DNA of 64,000 bases. Source: Pseudokordiimonas caeni. Lineage in GTDB: Bacteria; Pseudomonadota; Alphaproteobacteria; Sphingomonadales; Kordiimonadaceae. The notes beneath the pieces were generated by a model. That model made no database searches. It saw only the letters and a program-made list of their open reading frames with translations, and was not told where the DNA came from. Both the position numbers and the translations under genes were made by a program. Positions within the stretch are counted from its first letter, which is position 1. The number at the start of each line of letters is the position of its first letter. The stretch is from NCBI RefSeq assembly GCF_026719705.1, contig NZ_JAPPRR010000003.1:298475-362474 (forward strand), given 5' to 3'. This document shows, one piece after another, positions 15,641-24,323 of this stretch.

Positions 15641-17671
15641 ATGTGCGGCATTGCCGGTATTTTCCACCGAGAGCCTGAAAAACCTGTCGATCCCCAGTTG
15701 CTTGCCAATATGGCAGCGATCCAGTATCACCGCGGCCCTGATGGTTTCGGTGTTGAAACGATGAATGGCAAGGGTGTGGGCTTTTCCCATGCCCGGCTTT
15801 CGATCATTGACCTGAACCAGAACCGGGGCCGGCAGCCTTTCAAGAGTGCCGACGGATCGCTTCTCCTTGCCCATAATGGCGAGTTTTACGATTATCAGCG
15901 CATTCGTACCGACCTGACGAGCCGGGGTGCCCGCTTCCGCACCAAATCGGACAGCGAGATCATCCTGCACCTGTTCCCGCGCTTCGGGCTTGATGAAACC
16001 TTGCGCCGCCTTCGCGGCGAATTTGCCTTCGCGCTTTATGACGCCAAGGAAGATGCATTGCATCTGGTGCGCGACCGGTTCGGTATCAAACCGCTTTATT
16101 ATCATGCAAGTGACGAGGGCGTTGTCTTCGGGTCTGAGATCAAGGTGGTGATGGCGCACCCGGCGGTGCCGCGCATGTTCAATAATGAAGGCCTCCTGCA
16201 CCAGCTGATGCAGGTGATGGTGCCGGGCACCACGGCCTATGAAGGCATTACGCAGGTGAAGCCGGGCCATGTGGTGACCTTCCGCCGGCAGGGGCTGGGG
16301 TACGAGATTGTCGACCGGCCCTACTGGGATTTTGAATTCCCCGACGCGAGCTTCCATCAGGGCCTGAAAAGCGAAGAGGAAAGCATCGAAACCGTCCGCG
16401 AGGGGCTGACCGAAGCGGTTCGCCTGCGGCTTGAGGCCGATGTGCCGGTCGGTTGCTATCTGTCGGGCGGGGTCGACAGTTGTTCGATCCTCGGGCTATC
16501 CGCCGCGATGCGCCAGCAGCCGGTGAAGGCCTTCACCATCGGCTTCATGGACGCAGCTTACGATGAAACGCCGATTGCCAAGGAAATGGCGGCGGCCACG
16601 GGTGCCGATCACGATATCCTGCGGCTGGATGGCAGCGCGCTTTACGGCCATTTTGAGGAAACGATCTGGCACACCGAGCGCACGGTCTATAACACGCTCG
16701 CCGTCGCCAAGTTCCTGATGAGCCGCCACGTGCGCAACGCCGGCTACAAGGTGGTGGTCACCGGCGAGGGCTCGGACGAGCTGTTTGCGGGCTACCCCTC
16801 GTTCCGGCGTGATCTGTTCCTGCATGGGCTCGACGACCTGCCGGAAGCCGAGCGCCAGCGCTGGCAGGCCATGCTCGGGGAGAGCAACAAGCTCTTCAAG
16901 GGCGCGATGCTGGCGGATGATGCGCTCGATGATCCGTTCCTTACTGACAGGATCGGCTTCACGCCTTCTTGCCTGCAGCCGTGGCTCGCCTGCGAGGAGA
17001 CGGCGCGGGGCGTGCTCAACCGCGACCGGGTCGGCCTTCTTGCCGACTATAAGCCCGGCCTCGCGATTGCCGAACGGCTGGACCGCGCCAAGCTCGATGG
17101 CCGTCACCCGCTCGACCGGGCGCAATATGTCTGGTCGAAGACGATGCTTGAAGGCCAGATCCTCACCTGGGGTGGCGACCGGGTCGACATGGCGAACTCG
17201 ATGGAGGCGCGCCCCGCCTTCCTCGATCATCATCTGGCCGAGGCCGCAACGCGCATTCCGCCGCTCCACCGGATCAAGGACCGGCGCGAGAAATATGTGC
17301 TGAAGGAAGCGATGAAGGGCCTCTTGCCGAAAACGCTCTATGAGCGCGAGAAGTTCGCCTTCATGGCGCCGCCCGCCACCACCAACAAGGACAAGTGGTC
17401 CGCGATGATGGAACTCGCGCAGGATCACCTGAATGATCAGGCGATCCTCGATAGCGGCCTTCTGGACGCGGCTGGCGTGCGCCGCCTCCTCAATGAGGCC
17501 CAATCCGAAGACACAAGCCGGGCGCGGCTTGTGCAGCTTGATGCCATGCTCAATCACATGATGGGCGTCCAGATCCTCTACAAGAAGCTGATCGCGACCG
17601 ACATACCGGCGCTGGCCGCGGAACGTGCCCGCTCGCTCGGCTGGATCGTCAAGGAACCCGCCGTGGCCTGA
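15641..17671 (+). CDS. asnB: glutamine-hydrolysing asparagine synthase family protein
   Basis: A 676-residue two-domain amidotransferase. Cys2 (MCGIAGIF) is the N-terminal nucleophile of the class II glutaminase. RGPDGFG and the LLLAHNGEFYDY region complete that domain. SGGVDS at 275-280 is the PP-loop that adenylates the substrate carboxylate, followed by VVVTGEGSDELFAGY. It makes asparagine from aspartate, or an amide of a related acid in the many specialised paralogues. Its place in the carbamoyltransferase operon suggests a specialised role rather than housekeeping, though this is inference. AAAGG lies just upstream of the ATG. Confidence 0.93.
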   Translation: MCGIAGIFHREPEKPVDPQLLANMAAIQYHRGPDGFGVETMNGKGVGFSHARLSIIDLNQNRGRQPFKSADGSLLLAHNGEFYDYQRIRTDLTSRGARFRTKSDSEIILHLFPRFGLDETLRRLRGEFAFALYDAKEDALHLVRDRFGIKPLYYHASDEGVVFGSEIKVVMAHPAVPRMFNNEGLLHQLMQVMVPGTTAYEGITQVKPGHVVTFRRQGLGYEIVDRPYWDFEFPDASFHQGLKSEEESIETVREGLTEAVRLRLEADVPVGCYLSGGVDSCSILGLSAAMRQQPVKAFTIGFMDAAYDETPIAKEMAAATGADHDILRLDGSALYGHFEETIWHTERTVYNTLAVAKFLMSRHVRNAGYKVVVTGEGSDELFAGYPSFRRDLFLHGLDDLPEAERQRWQAMLGESNKLFKGAMLADDALDDPFLTDRIGFTPSCLQPWLACEETARGVLNRDRVGLLADYKPGLAIAERLDRAKLDGRHPLDRAQYVWSKTMLEGQILTWGGDRVDMANSMEARPAFLDHHLAEAATRIPPLHRIKDRREKYVLKEAMKGLLPKTLYEREKFAFMAPPATTNKDKWSAMMELAQDHLNDQAILDSGLLDAAGVRRLLNEAQSEDTSRARLVQLDAMLNHMMGVQILYKKLIATDIPALAAERARSLGWIVKEPAVA

Positions 17672-17701
17672 TCTCTCTTCTGGATCATCCCCTGAAATGC
17701 A

Positions 17702-17736
17702 AACCGGCCGCCCTGAGTGTCTCAGGGCGGCCGGTT
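17702..17736. terminator. perfect 16-bp bidirectional terminator
   Basis: AACCGGCCGCCCTGAG and CTCAGGGCGGCCGGTT pair without mismatch around a TGT loop. It lies between the converging asnB (stop 17671) and TonB receptor (stop 17762) genes and can serve both. Confidence 0.88.
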
Positions 17737-17761
17737 CTTCTCCAGCGGAGGCTGAAACCGC

Positions 17762-20281
17762 TTAGAAGGTTTTCTTCACATTCACGCCCCAGGTGCGCGG
17801 TGCATTCGGATAGCCGCTGTAGCTGCCATCCTGGGCAACCGTCGGGAAGGACGAAATCAGCGCTTCGTCATTCGTCAGGTTACGCGCCCACAACATGACC
17901 TCGAGGCCAAGTTCCTCGTTGGTCACGCCGATGCTGGCGTTGATCTGGTTGGTGCCGTAGGTGGCAACTTCCGGCGGGGTCGTCTCGGTCAGGTGCGTGT
18001 CGCTGACATAATAGTATTCGACGCGCATGAAGCCTTCCATCGTGTCCGTGATCGGACGGGTGATGGTGGCCGAAGTCGAGAAGGTCCATTCCGGGATACC
18101 GGCCGGCGTGTCGCCGGTCAGGTCACGGAAGTTCGGACGGCGACCGGTCGCCGGGTCAACCGGACAGCGGACGGTGTCGTAGGATACGCAGGCGGCACCG
18201 GGGAAGCTGTCGTAGGTAGGATCAAGGTAGGTGACAGCACCCGTCAGAGCGATCCAGTCAACCGGGAAGTACGAGGCATCAACCTCGACACCCTTCGTCG
18301 ACTGCTTGCCGGCGTTCACAAGGCTGTAGCCGAGGCCGGTGAAGGCGTTCGACTGGAAGCCCTTGATCTGCTGGTCGAAGAGGGCAACGTTGATGAAGCC
18401 GCGTTCGAACCGGGCTTTCGCGCCGATTTCGATCACAGTCACATCTTCTGGGCCAGCCGAGCGGCCAACGCCGTTCGCATCGGCCGGACGGCTGTCGGAC
18501 GACAGGTTGTAGGCGCCGGCTTTCCAGCCCTTGGCGTAGCTGACGTAGGTGTTCACATCGCCGATGTCGTAGGAAACGCGGGCCGCATAGGTGACCTTGT
18601 CGCCCTTGAGGATGCCGTCTTCATCCGAGTTCGGGAAGTTGACGGGCGCGTGGTTCTGCGTGTTGCCATAGAAGAACTGCAGCGCGCCAAGTCCGCCATA
18701 GATGTTACCCGGCAGGCCGAGGAACGGGAATTCAGGCACGGCTTGCAGGTTGACCGACGAGAACGGGTCGTTCAGCACCACATCCGACACGACTTCCTTG
18801 CGGTCGTTGAGGTAGGCAAGGCCGCCGGTGAAGGTCAGGCGCTCGGTGATTTCATAATCGAACTGGCCGAACAGCGAATAGGAACGCTGGTCCATGTCGT
18901 AGAAATCGTGGATGCCGTCGCCTTCCTGGAAGTATGTCGCACCCGGCACAACACCCGGATTCACGAGGCTTTGCAGGAATTCGAGTGCGAAGATGTTCGA
19001 ACGACCATTGAGCGCAGCCGCAAGCGGCGGCGGCAGGGCGCCGAGCAGCGTTGCCGGAACCTGACCCGAGAGGCCATCAGCGAAGGCACGGATGTCCGAG
19101 CCATAGGTGATGTCGCGGCCGGTGTTGATCTTCTCATCCTGATAGAAGGCACCAAGCAGCCAGGTCAGCGGGCCGTCGCCCGTGGAGGTCAGGCGCAGTT
19201 CCTGGGTGAAGGTCTTGATATCGTTCTGGGTGGCGTTCTCGGAAATCGAGGCGCCGGTGAAGTCGATATCCTGGTTCGAGGCGTTCTTCTGGTTCCGCCA
19301 GGCGGTGATCGAGGTCAGCGCCATGCCGTCAAACTGCCAGTCAGCCTGGGCCGAGATGCCCTTGCCGCTGAGACGGTTGGCCGGATCGGCGTTGAAGATC
19401 ACGTCGCGGTCGAAAATCGCGTCCGGGTCGCCAATCGGCTTGCCGAGCCCGAAGGGTGCGGGTGCACCGATGAACTGGGTGGCGGGGCCGTTCAGGATCG
19501 TCACCACGCCGCAGCAGCGTTCGGTCATCTTGTTATAGTCGCCGATGACACGCAGGGTGAAATCTTCGTTCGGGTTCCACAGAAGGTCGCCGCGAACCGA
19601 CCAGCGGTCACGGTTGTTAACATCCGTGCCGGTGGTCACGTTGTCGAAATAGCCATCGCGCTTGTTGACGTTGCCCGAAACGCGGACAGCCACGGTGTCG
19701 CTGAGCGGGCCGGTGATCGAGGCCTTGACGAGGCGCTGGTCAAGGTTGCCGACGCTGACTTCGGCTTTGCCGCCGAATTCAAACTGCGGCTTGGCGGTTA
19801 CGATGCTGATGGCGCCGGCCGACACGTTCTTGCCGAAAAGGGTCGACTGCGGGCCGCGCAGCACTTCGACGCGCTCGATTTCCGGCAGGTCATCAAGGGC
19901 GGACGAGGTGCGCGACCGGTAAACGCCGTCGATGAAGACGCCGACCGATGCTTCGATACCGTCGTTGCCGTTACCGTTGCCGAAGCCGCGAATGCTGAAG
20001 TTGGTCTGGCCCGTGGCATTGAGCTGCGAAACGCTCAGCGAGGGTACGACCGTCTGCAGGTCGATCATGTCGCGCACTTGCGCTTTTTCGATCGTCGCCT
20101 GGCTGGTCACGGCCACCGAAATCGGAACATCCTGAAGGGTCTGTTCGCGCTTCTGGGCGGTTACGACGATTTCGTCGATGGCAAAATTATCGCCGGCCTG
20201 ACCGGCAGTGTCTTGAGCGAAAGCCGGCATGCTGGCGGCAAGCGCGAGCATGGAGGCCCCGAAATACTGGTTCCTGATCAT
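17762..20281 (-). CDS. TonB-dependent outer-membrane receptor
   Basis: An 839-residue receptor with signal peptide (cleavage near ASMPAFAQ, about residue 22), a TonB box region (IDEIVVTAQKREQTLQDVP) and a plug domain (SIRGFGNGNGNDGIEASVGVFIDGVY; EIERVEVLRGPQSTLFGKN). A 22-strand barrel follows, ending in the C-terminal aromatic (GVNVKKTF). This iron-complex-type architecture is common in alphaproteobacterial importers of catabolic substrates. GGGAGG precedes the ATG. It is divergent from a TetR regulator and next to the sulfatase/GST cluster, so its ligand may be that pathway's substrate. Confidence 0.94.
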   Translation of the reverse strand: MIRNQYFGASMLALAASMPAFAQDTAGQAGDNFAIDEIVVTAQKREQTLQDVPISVAVTSQATIEKAQVRDMIDLQTVVPSLSVSQLNATGQTNFSIRGFGNGNGNDGIEASVGVFIDGVYRSRTSSALDDLPEIERVEVLRGPQSTLFGKNVSAGAISIVTAKPQFEFGGKAEVSVGNLDQRLVKASITGPLSDTVAVRVSGNVNKRDGYFDNVTTGTDVNNRDRWSVRGDLLWNPNEDFTLRVIGDYNKMTERCCGVVTILNGPATQFIGAPAPFGLGKPIGDPDAIFDRDVIFNADPANRLSGKGISAQADWQFDGMALTSITAWRNQKNASNQDIDFTGASISENATQNDIKTFTQELRLTSTGDGPLTWLLGAFYQDEKINTGRDITYGSDIRAFADGLSGQVPATLLGALPPPLAAALNGRSNIFALEFLQSLVNPGVVPGATYFQEGDGIHDFYDMDQRSYSLFGQFDYEITERLTFTGGLAYLNDRKEVVSDVVLNDPFSSVNLQAVPEFPFLGLPGNIYGGLGALQFFYGNTQNHAPVNFPNSDEDGILKGDKVTYAARVSYDIGDVNTYVSYAKGWKAGAYNLSSDSRPADANGVGRSAGPEDVTVIEIGAKARFERGFINVALFDQQIKGFQSNAFTGLGYSLVNAGKQSTKGVEVDASYFPVDWIALTGAVTYLDPTYDSFPGAACVSYDTVRCPVDPATGRRPNFRDLTGDTPAGIPEWTFSTSATITRPITDTMEGFMRVEYYYVSDTHLTETTPPEVATYGTNQINASIGVTNEELGLEVMLWARNLTNDEALISSFPTVAQDGSYSGYPNAPRTWGVNVKKTF

Positions 20282-20321
20282 GAATTCCTCCCTTGCGTCG
20301 TCCCCACGACGCGATGCCCTG

Positions 20322-20353
20322 ATTAGAGCCTTAAATTCTAATGTTGACTAGAA
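20322..20353. promoter_or_regulatory. overlapping inverted repeats between TonB receptor and tetR (candidate operator)
   Basis: ATTAGA (20322-20327) and TCTAAT (20337-20342) form one inverted repeat. TCTA (20337-20340) and TAGA (20349-20352) form another around ATGTTGAC. The two share the middle half-site, as in paired TetR operators. The region lies upstream of both divergent genes. Confidence 0.45.
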
Positions 20354-20467
20354 GAATTTTCGTTTGCCCCACACTTTGGCTTGCCAATCACCCGTGAAAT
20401 CAGGGAAAGTCGGCGTCGAGAGAGGGCAATTGACGGCCGGGGAGGGCTGTCGGGGAGGGGAATGCCC

Positions 20468-21082
20468 ATGGCCGTTTCGCGAAGCCGGAAGTCTGACGGC
20501 AAGCGCGACTCAATCGTTCATGCGGCCACTGGCGTGATCAACGCCAAGGGTTTCGCACGGGCGACCATGTCGGAAATTGCAGCGTCGCTTAATCTGCGCG
20601 ATGCCACGCTTTACTATTATTACCCGAACAAGGTGGCGCTGGCCTATGCCTGTCACTGCCGGTCGTTCGAGCGGTTCGAGAAACTTCTGAAGCATGCGGA
20701 AGACGCCGAAGGAACGGGCGCGGCCCGCATGCGCTGTCTGATCAGGCGCGTCCTCGAAGACCAGTTCGAAAACGGCCCGCAGCTCTATTTCGGGGACTAT
20801 TCCTATCTTGGCGACGAGCAGCGCCGGAAGATCACCCAATGGGCCGACCGGTTGAAAGGCATGCTTGAACATATCCTGAAGGATGGCATCAGGGACGGTT
20901 CCATCGTGCCTTGCGACACGCGGATCGCCGCGCAGCTGATTATCGGCATGGTCATCTGGCTCGCGAAATGGATTCCGGCGGTCGAGGGGCTGACGGTCGA
21001 AAGCCTTGAAGGCACCATCGTCACCATGATGCTTGGTGGGCTCGAAGCCAATCCGGCAGCTGCCCGGGCCGCTGCCGGATAA
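20468..21082 (+). CDS. TetR family transcriptional regulator
   Basis: The protein is 204 residues from the ATG at 20468. The DNA-binding domain reads RDSIVHAATGVINAKGFARATMSEIAASL, then LRDATLYYYYPNKVALAYAC, the standard TetR helix-turn-helix. The C-terminal ligand domain is helical. The start at 20468 is preferred over 20462 because GGGGAGGGG sits about 7 bases upstream of it. It is divergent from the TonB receptor and converges with an MFS gene 6 bases away; it probably represses one or both. Confidence 0.91.
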   Translation: MAVSRSRKSDGKRDSIVHAATGVINAKGFARATMSEIAASLNLRDATLYYYYPNKVALAYACHCRSFERFEKLLKHAEDAEGTGAARMRCLIRRVLEDQFENGPQLYFGDYSYLGDEQRRKITQWADRLKGMLEHILKDGIRDGSIVPCDTRIAAQLIIGMVIWLAKWIPAVEGLTVESLEGTIVTMMLGGLEANPAAARAAAG

Positions 21083-21088
21083 CCTGCG

Positions 21089-22351
21089 TCAGGCCTGCTG
21101 CGGCTCGTCTTCCCAGTCCTTGCGCAGGGTCTTGACCGCAAAGAGGATCAGGATGGCGGCGAGGAGATAGAAGGTGGTTGCAGCCACGACGCTGTAGCGC
21201 AGCGCATCATTGCCGAAACGCACCGTCATCATGTCCGACATCTTGCCCATCACCAGCGACCCGAGGCCGAGGCCGATCAGATTGTTGATGAACAGGAAGC
21301 TTGCCGAGGCAGTGGCGCGCATCGCCTGTGGCACCAGATGCTGGATCGCCGTGGTCACGGGGCCAAGCCACAGAAGGTTGAGCCCGTTCGGGATCACCAG
21401 CAGGAACCAGGCGACGAGGGGCGAATCCGAAAGAAGTGCGGTCGCGAAAAGCGGCGCGCAGATGAGCCACGCGATGGCCGGCAGGCGGGCATAAACGCCG
21501 CGGTCCTTGCCGCCCAGTTTGTCGGCAAGCCAGCCACCTGCAAACACACCGGCCGTACCACCCACGAGCAGCAGCGACCCCATATATTGCGAGGCCTCAA
21601 GAAGGCTGAAACCGAAGGAGCGGATCATCACCGACGGTACCCAGAAGGCGAGGCCATAGCCGACAAGCGAACTGCACGATGCGGCAAAGGCCAGCAGCCA
21701 GAAGCTCGGCTTCTTGGCGACGATCTTGAACACGGTGGAAACCGGCACGCGCGCGGCAGCGGCCGCAGGTGCCGGCCGGGGCAAGTCCTTCACCAGATAT
21801 TTAAAGACAGGTGCGATCAGCACCCCGGCGATGCCGACGACGATGAAGGCGACCCGCCATTCCACTGTTTCGGCGATCCACCCGCCAAAGAAGGCACCGC
21901 CCGCGAGCCCCAGAGGAATGCCGAGCGAATAGATCGACAATGCCCGCGCCCGCTGGTGCGGCGGGAAATAGTCAGCAATCAGCGCATAGGAAGGCGCAAC
22001 GCCGCCAGCCTCGCCGATGCCGACGCCAAGGCGGAACAGGAAAAGCTGCCAGAAGCCGGTTGCAATGCCGCAAAGCGCGGTGAAGCCGCTCCAGACCGCG
22101 AGCGAAATGGCGATCACGCCGCTGCGGCTCGTTTTATCGGCAATCACGGCGAAGGGCACACCCAGCACGGAATAAAGGAGCGCGAAGGCAATGCCGCCGA
22201 GTGCGCCAAGTTCGGTATCCGTGAGGCCGAGATCGGTTTTGATGGGCTGGGCGAGGATGCCGAGGATCTGCCGGTCCAGGAAATTGAAAATATAAACAAG
22301 GAGCAGCATCGCCAGCACCAGATGCGGGCTCCGGGCTTTTTCCTGAACCAT
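21089..22351 (-). CDS. MFS transporter
   Basis: A 420-residue carrier with 12 predicted helices. Major-facilitator marks include IFNFLDRQILGILAQPIKTD after helix 1 and GIGEAGGVAPSYALIADYFP on helix 5. It resembles the aromatic-acid/spinster-like MFS group. The start at 22351 is supported by GGGAGA; an ATG at 22384 adds 11 residues without a good ribosome site. It is divergent from the first sulfatase and probably moves a substrate or product of that pathway across the inner membrane. Confidence 0.92.
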   Translation of the reverse strand: MVQEKARSPHLVLAMLLLVYIFNFLDRQILGILAQPIKTDLGLTDTELGALGGIAFALLYSVLGVPFAVIADKTSRSGVIAISLAVWSGFTALCGIATGFWQLFLFRLGVGIGEAGGVAPSYALIADYFPPHQRARALSIYSLGIPLGLAGGAFFGGWIAETVEWRVAFIVVGIAGVLIAPVFKYLVKDLPRPAPAAAAARVPVSTVFKIVAKKPSFWLLAFAASCSSLVGYGLAFWVPSVMIRSFGFSLLEASQYMGSLLLVGGTAGVFAGGWLADKLGGKDRGVYARLPAIAWLICAPLFATALLSDSPLVAWFLLVIPNGLNLLWLGPVTTAIQHLVPQAMRATASASFLFINNLIGLGLGSLVMGKMSDMMTVRFGNDALRYSVVAATTFYLLAAILILFAVKTLRKDWEDEPQQA

Positions 22352-22485
22352 ATAGATCTCCCTCGCGTGTCGTCGCGTTTCCACTCCCGGCTATCCGGGT
22401 TCCCGGCGCGAGCATGGCGGACCTTGGCCGTCAAATCCAGCCCCCTTGTGTCACGAAGCTGTCAGGCGGACATGCGGGATTGAAT

Positions 22486-22505
22486 TGTCACACTATATGA
22501 CATAA
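22486..22505. promoter_or_regulatory. TGTCA-N7-TGACA element upstream of sulfatase 1 (shared with 26197-26216)
   Basis: TGTCACACTATATGACATAA lies between the divergent MFS and sulfatase genes. It contains the inverted repeat TGTCA/TGACA with a 7-base spacer and matches the element at 26197-26216 at 16 of 20 positions. Confidence 0.5.
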
Positions 22506-22539
22506 CATTGACGCCGGGAGAACAAGGAGGAGATGAGGG

Positions 22540-24297
22540 ATGACACGTGGCTGGCTGGCGTGGCTGATGATGGCGCTTCTTTTCGCCGGAAGTGTGGTGG
22601 CGGAGGAAGGGAAGCCCGAGCGCCCCAACTTTCTGGTCGTGCTGATCGATGACGCTGCCTATATGGATCTTGGCACTTATGGCGGCGAGGCACGCACGCC
22701 GACGATCGACGAGATTGCCGAACACGGCACCCTGTTCACCAACTATCATACGTCGCCGCTGTGCGCCCCGTCGCGCGCCATGCTGCTGACCGGGCTTGAT
22801 AACCACCGCACGGGGCTTGCCACGATCCCGGAGGTGTTGCCGCCCGAGCATGTCGGCAAGCCCGGCTATGCCATGCGGCTGGAGCCCGGCGTGACGACAA
22901 TCGCTACGCGGCTCAAAGGGGCCGGCTACCGCACCCTTATGACCGGCAAATGGCATCTCGGCCACGACAAGGGTGACCTGCCGGTGGACCATGGCTTCGA
23001 CAGGTCCTTCATCCTTGATGCTTCGGGGGCGGACAACTGGGAACAGAAGTCCTACATGCCCTATTACAAGACGGCCGACTGGTTTGAGGGCAGCGAGCGC
23101 GCCACCCTGCCGGATGATTTCTATTCGTCCGAATTTCTTGTCGACAAGATGATCGATTATCTGGATGAAGCGGGCGCCGACAAGGACAAACCTTTCTTCG
23201 CCTATCTTGCCTTTCAGGCTGTCCATATCCCCGTGCAGGCACCGAAGGAATATACGGACCGGTACGCAGGCGTTTATGAAGCGGGGTGGGAAAGCCTCCG
23301 CGAGGCGCGCTTCAATCGCGCCCGCGAACTGGGGCTGGCACCCGAAGGTGCAACCCTGAAGCCGATGCCCGAGCGCCTGCGCAAGTGGGAGGATCTGAGC
23401 GAGGAAGACCGTGCCCTCTATGCCCGCTCGATGGCGGTGAACGCCGGCATGATCGAGGCGATGGACCATCATCTCGGCCGCCTGATCGATCACCTGCGCG
23501 CCACCGGCCAGTTGGAAAACACGGTCGTGATCGTCACGTCGGACAATGGGCCCGAGCCCAGCAACCCTGTGGCACAGACGGGCTTCACCACTTGGATGTA
23601 TTTCAACGATTACGACCGCAGGCTCGATAATCTCGGCGAAGAGGGCAGCTACGCCTTCATCGGGCCGGAATGGGCGACGGCGGCCGCAGCGCCTTTCAGC
23701 CTGTTCAAATTCTATGCATCCGAAGGCGGCATGCGGGTGCCCTTCGTGATGGCGGGGCCCGGCGTGGCGCCCGGCGCGCGTACGGGGGCGCTCGGTTTTG
23801 TCACCGATATCGCGCCGACGCTTCTTGATTACGCAGGGGCTGGCGAACAGGCGGGCGACATGACAGGCCGCAGCCTGCGCCCGGTCGTCACCGATGGCGG
23901 CCATGCCTACGGCCCTGACGACGCAGTCGGGATGGAAGTTTCAGGCAACGCAGCGCTCTATAAGGGCAACTGGAAGCTCGTCCGTAACATGCCGCCATGG
24001 GGGGATGGCCAGTGGCATCTCTTCGACATGGCGACCGACCCCGGCGAGACAACGGACCTGAGCGACAGTCACCCGGATGTGGTGGCTGCCATGCATGCCG
24101 ACTATGCGGCCTATGCCGAAGCCAACGGCGTGCAGGAACTGCCGCCCGGCTACAATATCCACAAGCAGATCGCCAAGAATGCGATGCTGAAGCAGCTGAA
24201 ATATTATGGCTGGTTTTTCGCGCTGGTCCTGGCCGGCGCTTTAGGGCTTCTGGGCCTGTTGGTCTGGGGGATCGTCCGGCTGATCCGCCGGCACTAG
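22540..24297 (+). CDS. formylglycine-type sulfatase, membrane-anchored
   Basis: A 585-residue protein with an N-terminal signal peptide (ending near VVAEEG), the sulfatase N-motif FLVVLIDDAAYMDLGTYGG (metal ligands D37 and D38), and LCAPSRAMLLTG, where C75 is the residue converted to formylglycine. GKWHLGH is the second signature. VIVTSDNG supplies further metal ligands. A C-terminal helix (FALVLAGALGLLGLLVWGIV) before RLIRRH anchors it, so it probably works in the periplasm facing the membrane. It hydrolyses a sulfate ester of unknown type. AAGGAGG precedes the ATG. No formylglycine-generating enzyme is in the window. Confidence 0.93.
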   Translation: MTRGWLAWLMMALLFAGSVVAEEGKPERPNFLVVLIDDAAYMDLGTYGGEARTPTIDEIAEHGTLFTNYHTSPLCAPSRAMLLTGLDNHRTGLATIPEVLPPEHVGKPGYAMRLEPGVTTIATRLKGAGYRTLMTGKWHLGHDKGDLPVDHGFDRSFILDASGADNWEQKSYMPYYKTADWFEGSERATLPDDFYSSEFLVDKMIDYLDEAGADKDKPFFAYLAFQAVHIPVQAPKEYTDRYAGVYEAGWESLREARFNRARELGLAPEGATLKPMPERLRKWEDLSEEDRALYARSMAVNAGMIEAMDHHLGRLIDHLRATGQLENTVVIVTSDNGPEPSNPVAQTGFTTWMYFNDYDRRLDNLGEEGSYAFIGPEWATAAAAPFSLFKFYASEGGMRVPFVMAGPGVAPGARTGALGFVTDIAPTLLDYAGAGEQAGDMTGRSLRPVVTDGGHAYGPDDAVGMEVSGNAALYKGNWKLVRNMPPWGDGQWHLFDMATDPGETTDLSDSHPDVVAAMHADYAAYAEANGVQELPPGYNIHKQIAKNAMLKQLKYYGWFFALVLAGALGLLGLLVWGIVRLIRRH

Positions 24298-24323
24298 TTC
24301 AAGGGAGCGAACGGGAGGGCGGC

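Noticed and set aside
14246..16357. 703-codon minus-strand frame opposite symporter, carbamoyltransferase and asnB
   Set aside because: Crosses three supported genes; high G+C alone explains the lack of stops.
17993..20326. 777-codon plus-strand frame opposite the TonB receptor
   Set aside because: Antisense of a well-supported receptor with clear motifs; the translated product has no recognisable domain.
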